NCBI RefSeq assembly: GCF_001540865.1
Contig: NC_033629.1
Span: 74,501 to 138,500 of the forward strand
Origin: Ananas comosus
Taxonomy: Eukaryota; Streptophyta; Magnoliopsida; Poales; Bromeliaceae
DNA length: 64,000 nt
Direction of reading: 5' to 3'
Below, one piece after another: positions 32,735 to 46,295 of this stretch. The notes under the pieces are model-generated. The model did not search any database. It was not told the origin of the DNA and saw only the letters and a list, made by a program, of their open reading frames with translations. The stretch's first letter is position 1, and the number at the start of each line of letters is the position of its first letter. The position numbers were made by a program, and so were the translations under genes.

Positions 32735-35734
32735 CTATTTGCCATTGGCCGTGCCGTTGGGCAATGCAGCTGCAGCTCCAGACGAGTTGAGCTCATCCCA
32801 CGCGTCGATCCAGGTGACCATAGCATCCGCGAGCTTAGTGAAGTAGGGGTCCACTTTCCCAAGCTTCTCTCTAACCTGCTCGGAGAGCGCAATGTAGCAT
32901 TTCTGAACAGTGGTGCACTCCTTCGAAAGGGCTACGGACTGGAAGAAAGGGATTATCTCTTCTTGCCAGAATATGCCCTTGTACTCCTTTTTCAAGTTCA
33001 CAAAGGGGTTGCTCGCCTTGCTGTGCCAGATATATGGCAAGCCAGTCTTAACTCCCAATCCCAAGTGATCACAGATAACCTGGATTATTTATCACCAGTC
33101 TTAGAGCTTAGGAAATACTATTATCGCCGCCTATTCCAACTAAAGAGGAAAATGAACTAGACCCCTTAAACACCGTGCTTTTATAGACGGCCATCCAAAC
33201 TTTCAACATTGGAAGGAAACTGTTGGTCGTGCCTAACATAGCCCATGATCGTCATGTGACGCTAGACAGTTTTGCCTAACCCTCTTCTTTTGTATGCCTA
33301 GATGAGTTATGAGCATTCCAGTCATTTGGCTCTCAATTGACAAACAATTGTGATCAAAAGATGACTGACATAAGAAATAGGTGATTGATTTAAACGGCCG
33401 GATTGTTCTACTATTTTTTAAAAGTTTGCTACTTCAGGCAGCAATATGTAGAGCATGATAGTTCAGGGGCCCGGTGGATTGGGGATGGTAAACCATTAAC
33501 GGCAATCACATAATATAAGCTGAGAACATGATGAAAGCATTGAGAAAGCAAGCAGAAATACGGACCTTCACACACCATCCGGCCCACATGTCATCGTAAC
33601 GTCCAATGGGCTGGCCGTCTCCCATAAGCCCAAAGTACATTGCAGGTCCAATCAGCTCACGGTCGAAAGCAAGGTTCATACCGCACATAGGGAATAAGGT
33701 TCCCTTAGGCACAGTAAGAACAGCGTCCACATACCTTATGGGTCAAAACAGAGAAATATTAACAAGATTTGATAAATTAAAAGAAGACGCAAACCATGAG
33801 ACCCTCCAGCGTTAAAATGATTAGGCACCTTGTGTTTCTCTCACGAGGCTTGACAAGCTGGGTCGGAGCATCATAGTCAGGAATGTTGAGCCAAAGGCCG
33901 TGAGAAACAGCAGTCGGTACACCTTCTCGAAGGCTAAAAGGATACCCACGAACAAAGTCCGCACCTTCGCAATAGGGATCGTACAGAGTGTTGAAGAAGA
34001 AGGGCGTCGAAGGGCACAGAAGGTTCTTTATGTGCTGCTCAAGTGCATTGATATCTTTGCCTGATGGGTTCTTTGCCACCTATTTGAAATATACAAATGG
34101 CATTATATTAAATAACAATATAATTGAAAATAGCTAAGGTCTGTATTCATCAGGAGCACTTTCTTCATTGCATATCAAGCAGACAGAATAACGAAGCACA
34201 AATAAATAAATAAATAAATGTATCCTGTGCACGTGTGTATATAGTATTCCACAATCCATAAAATATAGAACCAGGGAATGCATATATGACGGCAGTGCTG
34301 CCGACCTTGGATATGGAAGTAAATCTTTCCTACGTTGCTCAAATTTTCGTTAACATAAAAGGTAAATTTAGATGTTTATAAAAAGAAAAGTTTACAGGAT
34401 GGTTCATCATAGCTGGAGTGTATGAATAAAGATGATTGAACCATTTGACTCACGACTTTTAACAAGGCAAATGCCCAAAAGGATCAATGCCATTGATTTC
34501 AGCATGTGCTCTAAGAAACTCTTTACTAAAGTCCATGGTACCATTTGCTACTGCTGTAGTCCACCACAGCATGATGTTCCACATGGATATCTCACCTACC
34601 AGTGGGTCTCAAAAAGAAGTACCATTATTTTGGTGGAAGTTGCAGTAGCATGTGTTACCGATTCAAAGTGTTAATTTACTACATTCTTTAAGAAAATTAT
34701 AAAGTAAAATTCAAATATCGACATTGCACAACTCCCATTCTCCAGCAATCTAATCAATTTAAAGACGGTGACAATTTTTATTTTATCACGGAGAAGGAAA
34801 CGGGTAATTGTGTCTTTAACTCCCATAGACCTAACAATCTAGAGATTGAAGCAGCAAACTAGTTTAGACTAAGGTATATATTTACAATTACAGTTTAATT
34901 TAAACCAGTTGCAAATAATATGGCCAAAGATGTAGTTAGCAATGTTAAAGAACGAAATGGCTATCGTACATAAATTCAATAATTTCCTAAAGGCAGATGA
35001 GAAAGTAAAAGAAGCTGCAGCAGATGCGAATTGCATGAGGAAAGCACAAGGCAAATCCGCAACATCCAACTCCACAGACCAAAAATTCCTAACCAAGGTA
35101 AGGAAAATTTAAGAAAAAAAGAAAAAAGAAAAGAGAGAAACGGAAATGGAATTGGAAGTTCCCCCTGAAAGACTATCTTTTCCAAGCGAAATCTAATTTA
35201 TCGTGAGATAAACAGTAACCGCAACAATCCGTAGATTCCCCGTGCGCAAGATCGCACCTTTCTCCCCTATCCCAACTCCCCCATCACCCTAAAACCTCAG
35301 ACCCGGACTCAAAATTATCTCAGATCAAAGCAAAAGTGCGAATTAAGAAAAAAAAAACACACACACACACACAGAGATAGAGAGATGAGGGAGAAGGGGG
35401 AGCAACTCACGAAGCAATCGTCGTCGATGGTGTAGATGTACTTCTTCTTGGAGACCATGTAGCCGAAGCATCGGCAGGCCGAGTCCTTGAAGGAGATGCA
35501 GGAGGCTTTGGGGCCGAGGATCCGGTTGATGTCGTTGCGGTTGTAGAGCTCGTAGTCGAAGCCTTCGGGGACCTTGATGGTCTTCGTGGGATCCCCATCC
35601 TGCACTATGATCAGGTGGTAGTGCTGGAAAAAGGGCCTCCACATCTCCAAAAAGTCCAAGTTCCGGATCGTCGGGATCACGATGTCGAGCTCATCGTGGA
35701 GAGGCGGCGTCATCGGAACCGACCCACTCGCCAT
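32735..35734 (-). CDS. UDP-arabinopyranose mutase / reversibly glycosylated polypeptide
   Basis: The exons (35411-35734, 33829-34079, 33566-33734, 32735-33079) give 363 codons, 362 aa, normal for class 1 RGP/UAM. The enzyme converts UDP-arabinopyranose to UDP-arabinofuranose for wall polysaccharides and glycoproteins, in the cytosol and at the Golgi face. Visible marks are the N-terminal [20 protein letters not shown] and HLIIVQDGD, the TIDDD metal/nucleotide motif at residues 102-106, and SLREG with Arg159. This arginine corresponds to the reversibly glycosylated Arg158 of Arabidopsis RGP1. Also present are [30 protein letters not shown] and WHSKASNPF. The tail is alanine/asparagine-rich ([16 protein letters not shown]). 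All motifs seem intact. The 5' leader on the coding strand is CTC-rich. Confidence 0.95.
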
Positions 35735-37340
35735 TGCTACAGGAGGAGGAGGAGGAGGAGGAAGAAGAGGAGCGGTGATTTGAACAGAGATGGAGTTGGG
35801 AAGAGAGAGAGAGAGGGGTGGTGTATTTAAAAGGGGAGCGGGGGAGTCGGGAGGGGGAGGGGGAGGAGGACCCGTTCTGTGTTTGACGAAGAGAATTGGA
35901 TTGGAATAAAAGTGTGGTTATACTTAATCAACTTATTAATCATTTTTCTCCTCCACGAATTGATCTGACTTTTACTTGTTACTACTGCATTATGCTTATT
36001 CTTATCCCAACATTTTATTATCAGAATAGTCTAGTAACAATTTTGCAAATAGATTGTAATAAAATTTAGATAATCAAAACAGTTTACTAAAAGATATATT
36101 TATATATAATTCATATCTACTATCATAATTAAATGGCGGATATAGTTAAGTCTTGATACTTAGATAAAATTTTCAAGTATAAATAACGAGTCAGCCGGTT
36201 GAACTAAAAAAAAATTATAAAATTATTTATACAATTCAATTTGATCGAGCGACTAGTAGTTTAATGATGAGGAATTTGATCGACAACCTATCCATTAGGC
36301 CATAAATTTGACCTCTGCTAAAAAAAATTCTGAGCATGAAGGCAGCCTAATAAATTAGGTAAATGGACGGAGTCCAACCTAAATAAGGTATCTAGATACA
36401 GTGCACGAGACTGCCCAAAATCAACAAGCATTAATGATGCATGCTTGAATGGGTAAATTGCGCTTCAATTGGCTTGATCCACAACAAGAGATGAGGTAGA
36501 GGGAGTAGATCTATGCAAGTAATTCATGCGTTGAAATAGCCAGTTTTTGGTGGCATACGCACTAGTAGGCACGTACGGCATGGGAATGCGGGAATATTTG
36601 AGATGGTTAAGCATCGGCGCCATCACTTTGATGCAAAATCAGGCACATGATTTTTCTTCGTCGTATTGAGTTGGAAAGGGGAATGGGCCTAACATGCTTT
36701 CTCAAGTCAACTTTCCCCCTTCTATGCATCTTCGATCCCCATATTTATATATTATTATTATTATTATTATTATTTTGCATTTTGCAATTTTCTATGGCGT
36801 CGAACCAAACTCAACACAACGTGAGTCCACATGCGTGGTCCTCTCCTCTGGCGTGGCATCTTCTCATTGGCCCGTTCGTACCGAACTTGTCAAACTGGGC
36901 GTTAAAGAATCCACGGAAGGGAAAGCGTTGCATATGTGGTGTCACATGTGCGTGGTTGAGGTATGAGCAATCCAAAGTGGAATTTACTTTGATTTTTGTT
37001 CCACTACGTGCTTACAAAAGTTTGTAATTAATGTGCGGGAATATAGAGACTTTGTCGTTCGAGAGTTTAGGCAAAAGGGTGTTAAGAAGCAGGGATTGGG
37101 TCAAATCACGATCTGAATTCGAACCCGATTTACTACCGGTAATTGATATATTTGTTTCCACGCATGTTTACACAGGTTATTATTATTTTTTCTGGATCTT
37201 AATTTAAAACCAAGTATGACGCGATCGATAAAGTGCCTATTTGCTTGGATTTTGCAAACAAGTTACCTGCTTTGACGATGGACAAAAAATATAGGAGGTT
37301 CTTGTTATGTTAACAAAACCTACATAATAATGCTTTTAAA

Positions 37341-37469
37341 CCATCGACCGTTCCTAGCACGAGTGGCAAAAATTTGGTGGTTGGTATCCGAAATCCCAAG
37401 TTCGACTTCTAGTTGATTCATATTTTCAGCTAAGTTTATTTCTAAATGAAATAGACAAAGCGGGTAGCA
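37341..37469 (+). mobile_element. tRNA-derived SINE lacking its tail
   Basis: The sense copy starts CCATCGACCGTTCCTAGCAC, has GAGTGGCAAAAA and CCCAAGTTCGACTTC, and continues through AAATGAAATAGACAAAGCGG. It stops at GGTAGCA without the CTACCTATCTCTC plus poly-A end. Confidence 0.8.
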
Positions 37470-37489
37470 GTTGTAGTTTCATTGCAACC

Positions 37490-37595
37490 GGATGCTGTTA
37501 CTGGATCTTTTAACTTTACTGTTGGTAGTGCCTTTTGAACCAGGATGCTGTTACTGGATCTTTTAACTTTAAAGTTGGTAGTGCCTTTTGAACCA
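37490..37595. repeat. 53-bp tandem duplication
   Basis: Two head-to-tail copies of GGATGCTGTTACTGGATCTT and the following GTTGGTAGTGCCTTTTGAAC differ at about two bases. It adjoins the truncated SINE end. Confidence 0.9.
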
Positions 37596-38314
37596 TAAAA
37601 AATAATAACAATAACAATAATAATAACAAATTCTAACCCAAGGCACAAATAGGTGTAAAGCATTGTTTGGTACGTGACAAAGATAGGAATAAGGATACAT
37701 ATTTTCTTATAAACTTGCTCTCTGATAAAGACAAAACCTACCTACCGACTACCGTCGTTCGTGGCGGATGGTGGTGATTCGCACGACTCGCTCGATTTTC
37801 CGATAGTGGATTTGATGATGATATCTTACAAACGCTTTGTCAAGAAAAAAAGGGAAGCACCGACAAGAGGGCCGATGCGGATGCACGTAGACGAGTGGTG
37901 TTGGCCGAGCCCATCGAGTGCGATCCCTAGTGGAGGACCTAGGCCCAGCTTAAATAAACAGGAGAAGGCCCCTCTCATCAACACAGCAATAGCATACATA
38001 CATAATGAACCCGACAAGCCCAATTATGGCCCTGGGCCTATCGAGTTCGGGTTTAGCCCGAAACAAGTCACGTTCACTTCACGCGACCTTGGGCTCTCCA
38101 AGGATTCTAATTTGGAAGCCCATTGTGATTCATTAATGGGAGAGGAGGGGTAAGACTAAGGGGGGAAAAAGAGAGAGAAAAACGGCGGCGCTTTCGCGAG
38201 GGCTGCCGAGTGCCGACTCCTCCACTACAGAGTACAGAGGGGAACTTAGGGAAGGGGAGAGAGAACTCAGAAGGGAAGTAGGGAAGGGAAGAGAGCGCGC
38301 CGCGCTTCGACGAC

Positions 38315-38373
38315 ATGAACCCCCAGGGAGTGCAGAAGAACACCGTCTACGTAGGTAATTTTGTTTTGTTTTT

Positions 38374-38407
<34 letters not shown>

Positions 38408-39211
38408 TCGAATCTTGAATTTCCTCGAATGAATCATTCTATGTGTCCGAGGGCCTCGCCTTTGTGTTCGACGAATTGCCTCTGCGCAGGGGGTTTGGCG
38501 GAGGAGGTGGACGAGAAGGTACTGCACGCGGCGTTCGTGCCGTTCGGGGACATAAAGGACGTGAAGACGCCGCTGGACCAGGCGACGCAGAAGCACCGCT
38601 CCTTCGGCTTCGTGACCTTCCTGGAGCGCGAGGACGCCGCCGCCGCCATCGACAACATGGACGGCGCCGAGCTCTTCGGCCGCGTCCTCACCGTCAACTA
38701 CGCCCACCCGGAGCGCATCAAGGGCGGCGAGCAAGGATGGGCCGCCCAACCCAGTACGCCTCCGCCGCCTCCTCCTCCTCCTCCTCCTCCTCTTCTCTTT
38801 CCCCCTCTTTTCCCTTGGATTACATTCTCATCGTTCCTCTTTTGTCGTCTGTTGTCGTCTTTTGTTGTCTTTTTGTTGTCTTTTGTTGTGTTGCGCGCGG
38901 TAAGAGAAGAGAAGAGAAGAGAAGAGAAGAGAAGAGATGAGATGAGACTGATCTGCTTTTGCTTTTGCCTTTCTGTTTTAGTTTGGGCGGACGCGGATAC
39001 GTGGTTCGAAAGGCAGCAGCAGGAAGAGGAAATGCAGCGCCTGCAGGCCGAACAGCGAGCTGCGATGCAAGAAGGGGAGAAGCTGGCTCAAGAGAGAGAG
39101 GGCGAGAAGGACGAAGAAACAGAAACCGATGCCGCCGCCGCCGCCGCCAATCCTATGGCTATTGCAGAGGCAGAGGCTGAGGCCTTGAGAGCCACCTCCC
39201 AAAACTCGTAG
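38315..39211 (+). CDS. Small RRM RNA-binding protein, AtE1 (At1g13690) / PPIE-RRM type
   Basis: The exons 38315-38354, 38490-38753 and 38982-39211 give 178 codons, 177 aa, the length I recall for Arabidopsis AtE1. One RRM spans residues 9-90: RNP2 VYVGGL (11-16) and RNP1 RSFGFVTF (50-57), with [11 protein letters not shown] between. This is the same RRM type as in the cyclophilin PPIE/CYP33. The linker is short, then [20 protein letters not shown] begins an acidic, glutamine/glutamate-rich tail with an alanine run, probably helical. No cyclophilin domain follows, so the protein is RRM-only. Exon 2 is very GC-rich, as in many monocot genes. Frames in the intron (poly-Ser, Arg/Glu) are chance. 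Confidence 0.9.
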
Positions 39212-42200
39212 GAGCAACTGTAAAAGTGGACCTTAATTTGACGTGTTGGTCCGCTTGCTTTGCTTTGCTTTGCTTTTCTTTTTCTTCTCGTTCTGCTTGT
39301 ACTGCTAGGTTTGCACTATCGCCTGCTCTATTATCGATTTGGGAAAGGATTGCTGCTGTAGTTTTCTAATTCATTTTCTGCCAGAATTGAACTTGGTGTG
39401 AAGTTGATTTCTGGGGTTTAAAATTTCATGACTTCCATGAATACATATATGTTCTGGTTTCGGTCTATCCCGCCGATTACGGCCGTTCTGTTAGCCTGCA
39501 GTTTGTGCAAAGTTAGTTCCGAACAGGTTGGTTACAAGATGAAAATTAACACGGCTAGTCTCAGGAAGGTATGTTGTTTTTTGGGCGGCATTTTGGTGAT
39601 TCATTGGTTATGTTTTTACGGCGACAATGCAACCTATTGATGAGTATCGTCTTCTCCTATGTGGCTATTTCTCATACTTATACTTTCGATTTACATACCT
39701 GATGGAAAAGGACTCGCATTACCTGTCTAATAATATAATACGATCATTAGCACTAACAATGACCGGGAAATTGGCACCACAGATGATGACAGATCATCTT
39801 TCTACGGTGCAGTTTCATGCGGCTCTTAAAAAGCTATAGGAATTTTACGTATTAAGGAAGAAGAGGAGAGAATTCTTACTTTCCTACTTGTATTTACGCA
39901 CCTCCAGGCATGATTTGGAGAATTAGGAAAAACAACAGCTTATCATCAGGTAATTATTGCTTCTGATTCTATTTGTCCAGAAACAGCCTAGTTGTGTTGC
40001 TTCTTTTCGAGTCTGAAACCGATGTTGGCTGTGCAGTATACTTCAGATTGGGACCTTTCATCTGCTTCTCATTTCTTTGCTTCCTTTTCAAGTCCTGCTA
40101 CTGTGGACAAGTATTAATCTTATACACAAATACAAATAAGCTCAGAACATGAACATCAATCATCACCATCTTATCTTCGGAGAGATTATGTATGTGAATC
40201 ATTTAATTAATTCTTTTTATTGGTAAATTTCCATTGGATTTAAGATCAGTTGGTTGACTCTTGGTCTTCTATATTTATATATTTTTCCCTAAATATTTGT
40301 GGAAGTCCTAAGAACATGCTTTACACACAAAAAAAAAAAAGGCTACAATATATATTTATATATATTTTTTTCCTAATCAAAGAAAATGTTATATTAGTGT
40401 CTCTTTTCCACCTACAATATATATTTATATATATTTTTTTCCTAATCAAAGAAAATGTTATATTAGTGTCTCTTTTCCACACCAGCTAGCAGTACGTTGG
40501 GAAGTTCTCTCAAGTTTCCCCCACTTTTTCTCTTGCAACCAAGGCATTGCTTTAACACACAGGAACGTTGCATAAAGAGATATATATAAGAGGAGTGGAC
40601 ACTAACCGGCAACTGATGAGCTATTGCACCTGCTGCTGCTTTTTTTCTCCTCTGTTATCGTATAAAAGGCTCCTACATAATCATTTCGCCCCGATTGAAA
40701 CTGAGATCAATGCCGATACAAACAACAGCATTGTGTCTTGCCTTGTTGAGAGATCTGATGCTGTTTTCCTCACCAATCCCCGCCCATCATTCTCTGGTAA
40801 GATATATTTGTCAGCGTTGCGCCTTGCCCCTTGTATAAACTAGCCTTAGCATGATTTTGTTCCAGTGGTTGAATGATCTTGAGTGCTCTGTGGAGTGCTT
40901 TGCGAATCTATCACATATTGGCAGTTCAATCTTCCTTCAGTTGTGAAAGAATACTGGGTATTAATTTGGCTATGCAAATTCAATTCAGTTCATTACCATG
41001 GTTATATCTCTCTACCATAAGTTCTCTATAGCTTTTACAGTTGAACTTTTTAGTCTGAATTAGCATTCCTAAATCAGTTCAAAACACAAAGCATTGGCAG
41101 ATTATTGCACTCCATATTTATTTGCGTAATCAAGGATCAATCTTCTGTCTCGATGACATACTAAATACTGATAGAATTCTTAACTGAAGGTTTCAGTATC
41201 ATTGTTATGGACTTACCAGGTAATGCACTCCCAAAACCTTGTGTCCTTTACCAAGGACAGGCACCATATATTTGGTGTAAATTCTCAGAGTTTCTTCTGA
41301 TGTGGTGTCCCTGGGAACTAATGCGAACCATTCTAGACTATTTAGTGGGGTATTTGTTATCGCATTATCTGCTTCTGTTGAAGAACCTCACACAACTCAA
41401 TTTTCCATCTTTAATTTCCATTGGGTGGATACCTTAGGCTTTTCCTCTCTAGAAAATATCCCCAATTGTGTCTTCTCCTGTTCATACACAGTTTTACTAC
41501 AGATGGGCAGAGCTCATGTCCCAAATTTTCTGATGGTAGTGCCCCATTACAAAAACAGAAGGCCAAATATTTGCTGATGTTCTATTGTACTGGTAAATTA
41601 TTCTTAATTATTTGCGACTCTCTTTTAATTGCAACAAGGAGGATTTTTTCGGTTTAAGAATTCATTAATTCTCCTTTAATGAGCATCAAAATCAACTGAG
41701 CAATATCATAATTTAGATTTATAATTTCCTACTGTTTGCAATAATGTTATGACGGTAATATTTCAGTTGCTAAATTATATCTAAAATCTCCAAGCCACCA
41801 AAATTCATGCCGCAGTTGACCTTACTATTTGCCAGTTCCAGCACATATATAGGCATGTACTCCTTTTCAAGTGTTACAATTTTTTTTCAAGTAGGGGGGC
41901 TCATGAAATGAAGTACATTAAGGAGATCACAAGCTCATATAACGACTGTACTAAGAAACAATGCAGGGGATCAATGGAGAATGATAATTAAGCTACTCAA
42001 AATTATATATTTTATAAAATAAAATACTTAATCCTCAACATCAATGAACATTGAGTTCTTGTTCAATAATCTTATCAAACATTATTGGAAACAGCCCCAT
42101 TTTCCTACAACAAATAATGTCATACAAATAGACTACACTCTGAGTACATTATGAAGTTCTACTACAATACAATAGCAGAATGCAGTAACAAAGTCCATTG

Positions 42201-42379
42201 AATTGAGATTTTCTCAGTATACAGAACAATAAATACAACATGGCCAAAGTGCAAGCAATAACCTGAAGCAGCTTCATCCCGATTCCTTTAGCAAATTTTC
42301 CAGCTTGAGACTCTAAAATCCACCAAAAAAAGCTTGTTGTACTTCCCATGGAACATACCCAATAGCTTAATTTCCTTCA
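39212..42379. other. Convergent intergenic region between the RRM and COBRA genes
   Basis: Both neighbours end toward this 3.2-kb spacer. It holds a perfect 69-bp tandem duplication (40343-40480). Frames near 41207-41657 show no family resemblance, and no RNA gene was recognised. Confidence 0.5.
40343..40480. repeat. Perfect 69-bp tandem duplication
   Basis: The copies at 40343-40411 and 40412-40480 are identical, starting CTACAATATATATTTATATA and ending GTGTCTCTTTTCCAC. Identity implies a recent event, or an assembly error. Confidence 0.9.
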
Positions 42380-45300
42380 TTATACAAAAAGCAGCAAGCC
42401 CATGAGGACCATCCAAAAGACCCTAACACGAAGTGAGAAGGGTCTCTTTGATAGAGGTGAAGCATTAGGCAACCATGGATATGCATCTGGAGGTGGCATA
42501 ACACAGTTATCGCCGTTGAAATAAATGCGGCGTGGATAAGCCCATCCCTTGTCAAAAGTGAAGGTATTTGCGTCTTTCCTGAAAAGAAGTTCGGACTGCA
42601 CGTTTCCATAAGGACCAGCTTCCATAAGCAAATCATTATAGAACTTTATCCCCCAAAGCATTGCAGTATCATCTGAAGAGAGAGAAACATTTGAATGGGG
42701 CGGGCATGTAAGTAATTGAGTAATTAAATGTAGTGAATACATAGAAAAATAGATATAGAGAAATTTCATTTGGCAAGACGACTTACTTATAGCAGCTCCG
42801 TAAGGAGTGATTGACTTGTAATTAAAGCTAAACAGTTGGGTGAGATTATCAAAGTTAGGATGCTGAACAACCAAGTTCCACTGGGTGTAATTCATGCGGT
42901 AATTGAAGTTCGTGATAGTGATCTTCACTCGCCAGTAGTCTTTATAGTTAAGCTTCACGTGCCAGTGCACTCTGATGGGGCACATATGCGAAGTGCACTG
43001 AACCAAAGGCTGGTAACTATATTTGCCAGGGCCATTAATGGCAGAAGCTAGATAAGGTGAATCACCCCTGTGAAAAGTACATAAAGAATTATCAATGTTG
43101 TACTAATTTATAATAAATATGCAAAATAACAGAGCAAAGAAGTCAATATAACTCACTCCACGCAGCTTCCTGGTTGAGTATTGTTGTTTTGGCAGCCACA
43201 AGAGCATGTTGGGCAATTGACGATGGTGTCATTATAGAAAGATGAGAGAGATACACAGCATGTTGGAGTCTTCTGAGCAAGAAATTGGGAGTATGTGCAG
43301 GTAACATTCCATGTCACTGCATCAAGATGGAGACAAGTTAATCAGATATGACAAATGAAGGAAGATAGACACGACAGAAATAATAAATCAGCATCATCAG
43401 GTATTTTTTCAAATTATCTTATATCTCCTTATGGAATAAAATCCTCAAACAACCCAGATGTTCTGAATATAATCTACATAAAGTTTCGTGGTTGCAACAG
43501 AAACAAAATAGTTGCTTGATATTTGCTGCTTTAAACATCACAGGAGCATCACTTTGTAGTAGCAAGAATTCAGTTATATAGTAACTTTTTAGTACTCTGT
43601 TACTTTGAAATTTATTGCCACAATTTAGACAGCAGAGCTTATATAAGCTGGATATCAGAACAACATACTGATGCACAAGAACTATGAACTGGTCCTGCTA
43701 TCAGTCTTTTTTTCCTTTTCCTCACAAATACCAACAAAGGATGTTAAGTCGGTCTTTCAGGTTAGATCAATAGTCAAAATTTCACTTCATGATCATAAAT
43801 ATAAAGAAAGCTGCTTCAGTACCCAAGATTGCATCATCTAAAAGAAACAGAGAACTTCATAAGAGAAACTTACTTAGAGCCTGGGTAGTTCTTCTCCCAT
43901 CCTGAGTAACAAACTTAGTGGGCTTCACAATCTTCGCGAGCCCACAAGTATAACCAGGCCCAGGAGCTTTAAGTGTGAAGTTCTTGGGCAATTTGACTGT
44001 CTTATTTGTTGTCCCAGCAAGACCCACGCTAACCTGAAATGAGCTAGCGGCACTGGCTGGATCCTGATTGAATGAACTAATAACTCCGGCCTTGCAGCAA
44101 TTCGCAATCTGCATATTGTACGGAGTGCCAGGAAGCAGATCGACAACTGTCGGATCTCTTTTACAGCAGTGAGGGATGTTCCCTTTGAATTTGGAGCAAT
44201 CTCCCTGCTCAGTAGTTTGGGCCCCGACCATTGACCAAATGACTTCCTTTTTGGCCCATGTCCATCCTAGCGTCCAGCCGGGAGCTTGGATATGGCGGTA
44301 TTGTTGAAAATTGAACATCGTGACAACAGCCTGAAAGAGAATTAGTTGCATAATTTAGTATATTAATAGGAAACACGCAATAAACCCAAATTTCTGACAT
44401 TAGTATGTACTTACAACATAGCCATCAGGAGTCCACTGCATAACATCCCATTTAATGGTAATGTTTCCATTTGGGTCGAGAGAGTCGAATGCTTCTGTTA
44501 AAGAAAAAGAGAATATCCATTAGGGACAGACATCAAAGGATGAGAAAGAATAATTCCTGCCTTACTCAAATTTTAATTACTTTGCCAAGACAGCAATAGT
44601 TGATAACAAACAACAAGCATAGAATAGCAGTTATACATTGTTATATGGCTTTGAATTTGTGATCTAGGGCACACATCTAATTTTACAGTTAAGACCCACA
44701 ATGTAAACAAATTTTCTGCTTCTTCAAAATTATAGAACAATTATTGTAGCGGTTCAAAAAAATTCTGCGAAATATAAAATAAGAACTCCGTTGGTTAAAA
44801 TCAGTAACAACTAACAACTCGGCTCATAAGGCCTTCAGTTTGGATTAGCAACCATCAGATCTATCTTATTTAATTAGCAAGTCTTGTTCTTATTTTCGAA
44901 GTTTTGATAATAAATGACAATCGGATTTATAACAGATCTCTTATCATGGAGAATGAAAAAAGAAATTTTTGATGCAAATCTCTAGAATAGTAAATGCTAG
45001 GGAATATAAATACAAAGAAGTTCCCAAAAAAACAATCGAATAAAGTTCCAAACTTCGCTTCCAAGAGGTTCAAATACTTAAAAAGTCAAAACTGCTAATT
45101 TTGTACAAAAATTTGCTCCTTTTCCTCGTCAACTTGATTCGTATAAAAAGACAGATCACTGATTCGTGTTGACTTCCATTTAGGGGAAAATTTAGTACGG
45201 AATTGGCCTTAAAGCATTTCACTCGTAAATTTCGTAATTTCCAATCCTCTGGCATGATCAGAAACTGCAATTACATTAAAATGCGGTTGGATTTAGGAAA

Positions 45301-45597
45301 GGAAAAGTTGAGAACATCAGAAAAACTATAAAATTTCTTTTCCAAAACCCTTCGCATCAATTGGGTTAAAAACGCAAATCGAAGCATCTGAAAGATCAAA
45401 TCTCCCAAAGAAACGCGACTGGATCGTGGAGAAAAACAGGACTAAACATGAGATCGATCTGGCTACGAACCTGTCGAAGTAGGAGCGTTGAGGATAAGGA
45501 GGAGCACGAGAGAAGCGGCGAAAGGTGCGAGCTTTGAGACGAATCTGAGAATGGGGGGGTAGGAGGAAGAGCTCATAGTAACACTACCCACCTCCAT
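42380..45597 (-). CDS. COBRA-family GPI-anchored wall protein
   Basis: Exons 5' to 3' are 45471-45597, 44415-44494, 43874-44330, 43157-43316, 42787-43067 and 42380-42672. The total is 466 codons, 465 aa (COB is about 456). The N-terminus has a hydrophobic signal (PFAASLVLLLILNAPTST), and a second Met at residue 8 could also start translation. The COBRA domain begins AFDSLDPNGNITIKWDV, with WTLGWTWAKKEVIWSMVG and GDCSKF. The diagnostic cysteine motif CCVSLSSFYNDTIVNCPTC is followed by CSCGCQ. The C-terminus (NASPLSKRPFSLRVRVFWMV plus LLLF) has the small-residue site, basic spacer and hydrophobic tail of a GPI signal. The family guides cellulose deposition and oriented cell expansion. A (GA)n tract lies in the leader on the other strand. 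Confidence 0.95.
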
Positions 45598-45781
45598 TAT
45601 CAGATCTCTTCGGAGATTTGATTCCGAGCTCCAATGGAGATTGGCAATGGAGCCCCGATCGCGGAGGAGGGGGGAGAGAGAGATAGTGTGCGTGTGTGTG
45701 TGTGCGTGTGAGTGGTAGTGACCTACCTATACCTCTCTAAGATCTGGAATGGAGAGTCATGGTGGAGGTTAAAGCATGTGC

Positions 45782-45822
<41 letters not shown>

Positions 45823-46074
45823 CGTGTGTGTTGTGTTTAATTCTCCCCCGATTATTATAAATAAAATAAGTCACGTTCCGCTTACCCTCCTCCCTCATTT
45901 CGTGATTTACTACTACATCCGGAGCAAATAAGACACCTCGCTGCTCCCACTCTTTTCTTATTGCCCAAAATACCCTTAGCATTTTAAATTACAACTCCCA
46001 TTAATTAAATCCGTATTATTTGTCGGCGTAGTTTTCTGCACGATCTAATAATATATATATATATATATATAATT

Positions 46075-46295
46075 AGACTGGAATACTATCGATAGCACTA
46101 AACATTTGGTGCTATTAGGTTTCGGCTATTAGATGAAAAAATATACGGTTACAATGATATGGACCCCCTAAGATTGATTGAGTTATTAATTAAATAGTAT
46201 AATCTAATGAATAAAAATAGTTAAATAATTAAATCTAACGGTAGAAAATTTAATAGTATCAAACGCTTGGTACTATCGATAATATCCCAGCCGGA
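46075..46295. mobile_element. MITE family A, copy 2
   Basis: It matches copy 1 (17706-17927) across its length: CTGGAATACTATCGATAGCA start, TAGTATAATCTAA in the middle, and TTGGTACTATCGATAATAT near the end. It too is embedded in TA repeats on both sides. Differences are scattered point changes and small indels. Confidence 0.85.

Larger units (their letters stand above)
35735..38314. other. Divergent intergenic region between the UAM and RRM genes
   Basis: The two genes point away from each other, so both promoters lie here. A TCC/CTC tract at 35741-35775 is in the UAM leader. A SINE (37341-37469) and a 53-bp tandem duplication (37490-37595) lie in the middle. A 130-codon frame at 37761-38153 starts at GTG and has no recognised homolog; it is not called as a gene. 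Confidence 0.55.

Noticed and set aside
37761..38153. 130-codon frame upstream of the RRM gene
   Set aside because: Starts at GTG, no recognised family, lies in a promoter region; could be chance or an old transposon piece.
38443..38940. Poly-Ser and Arg/Glu-rich frames over the RRM gene
   Set aside because: They are shifted readings of RRM exon 2 and of the TCC and AGAGA repeats in its second intron.
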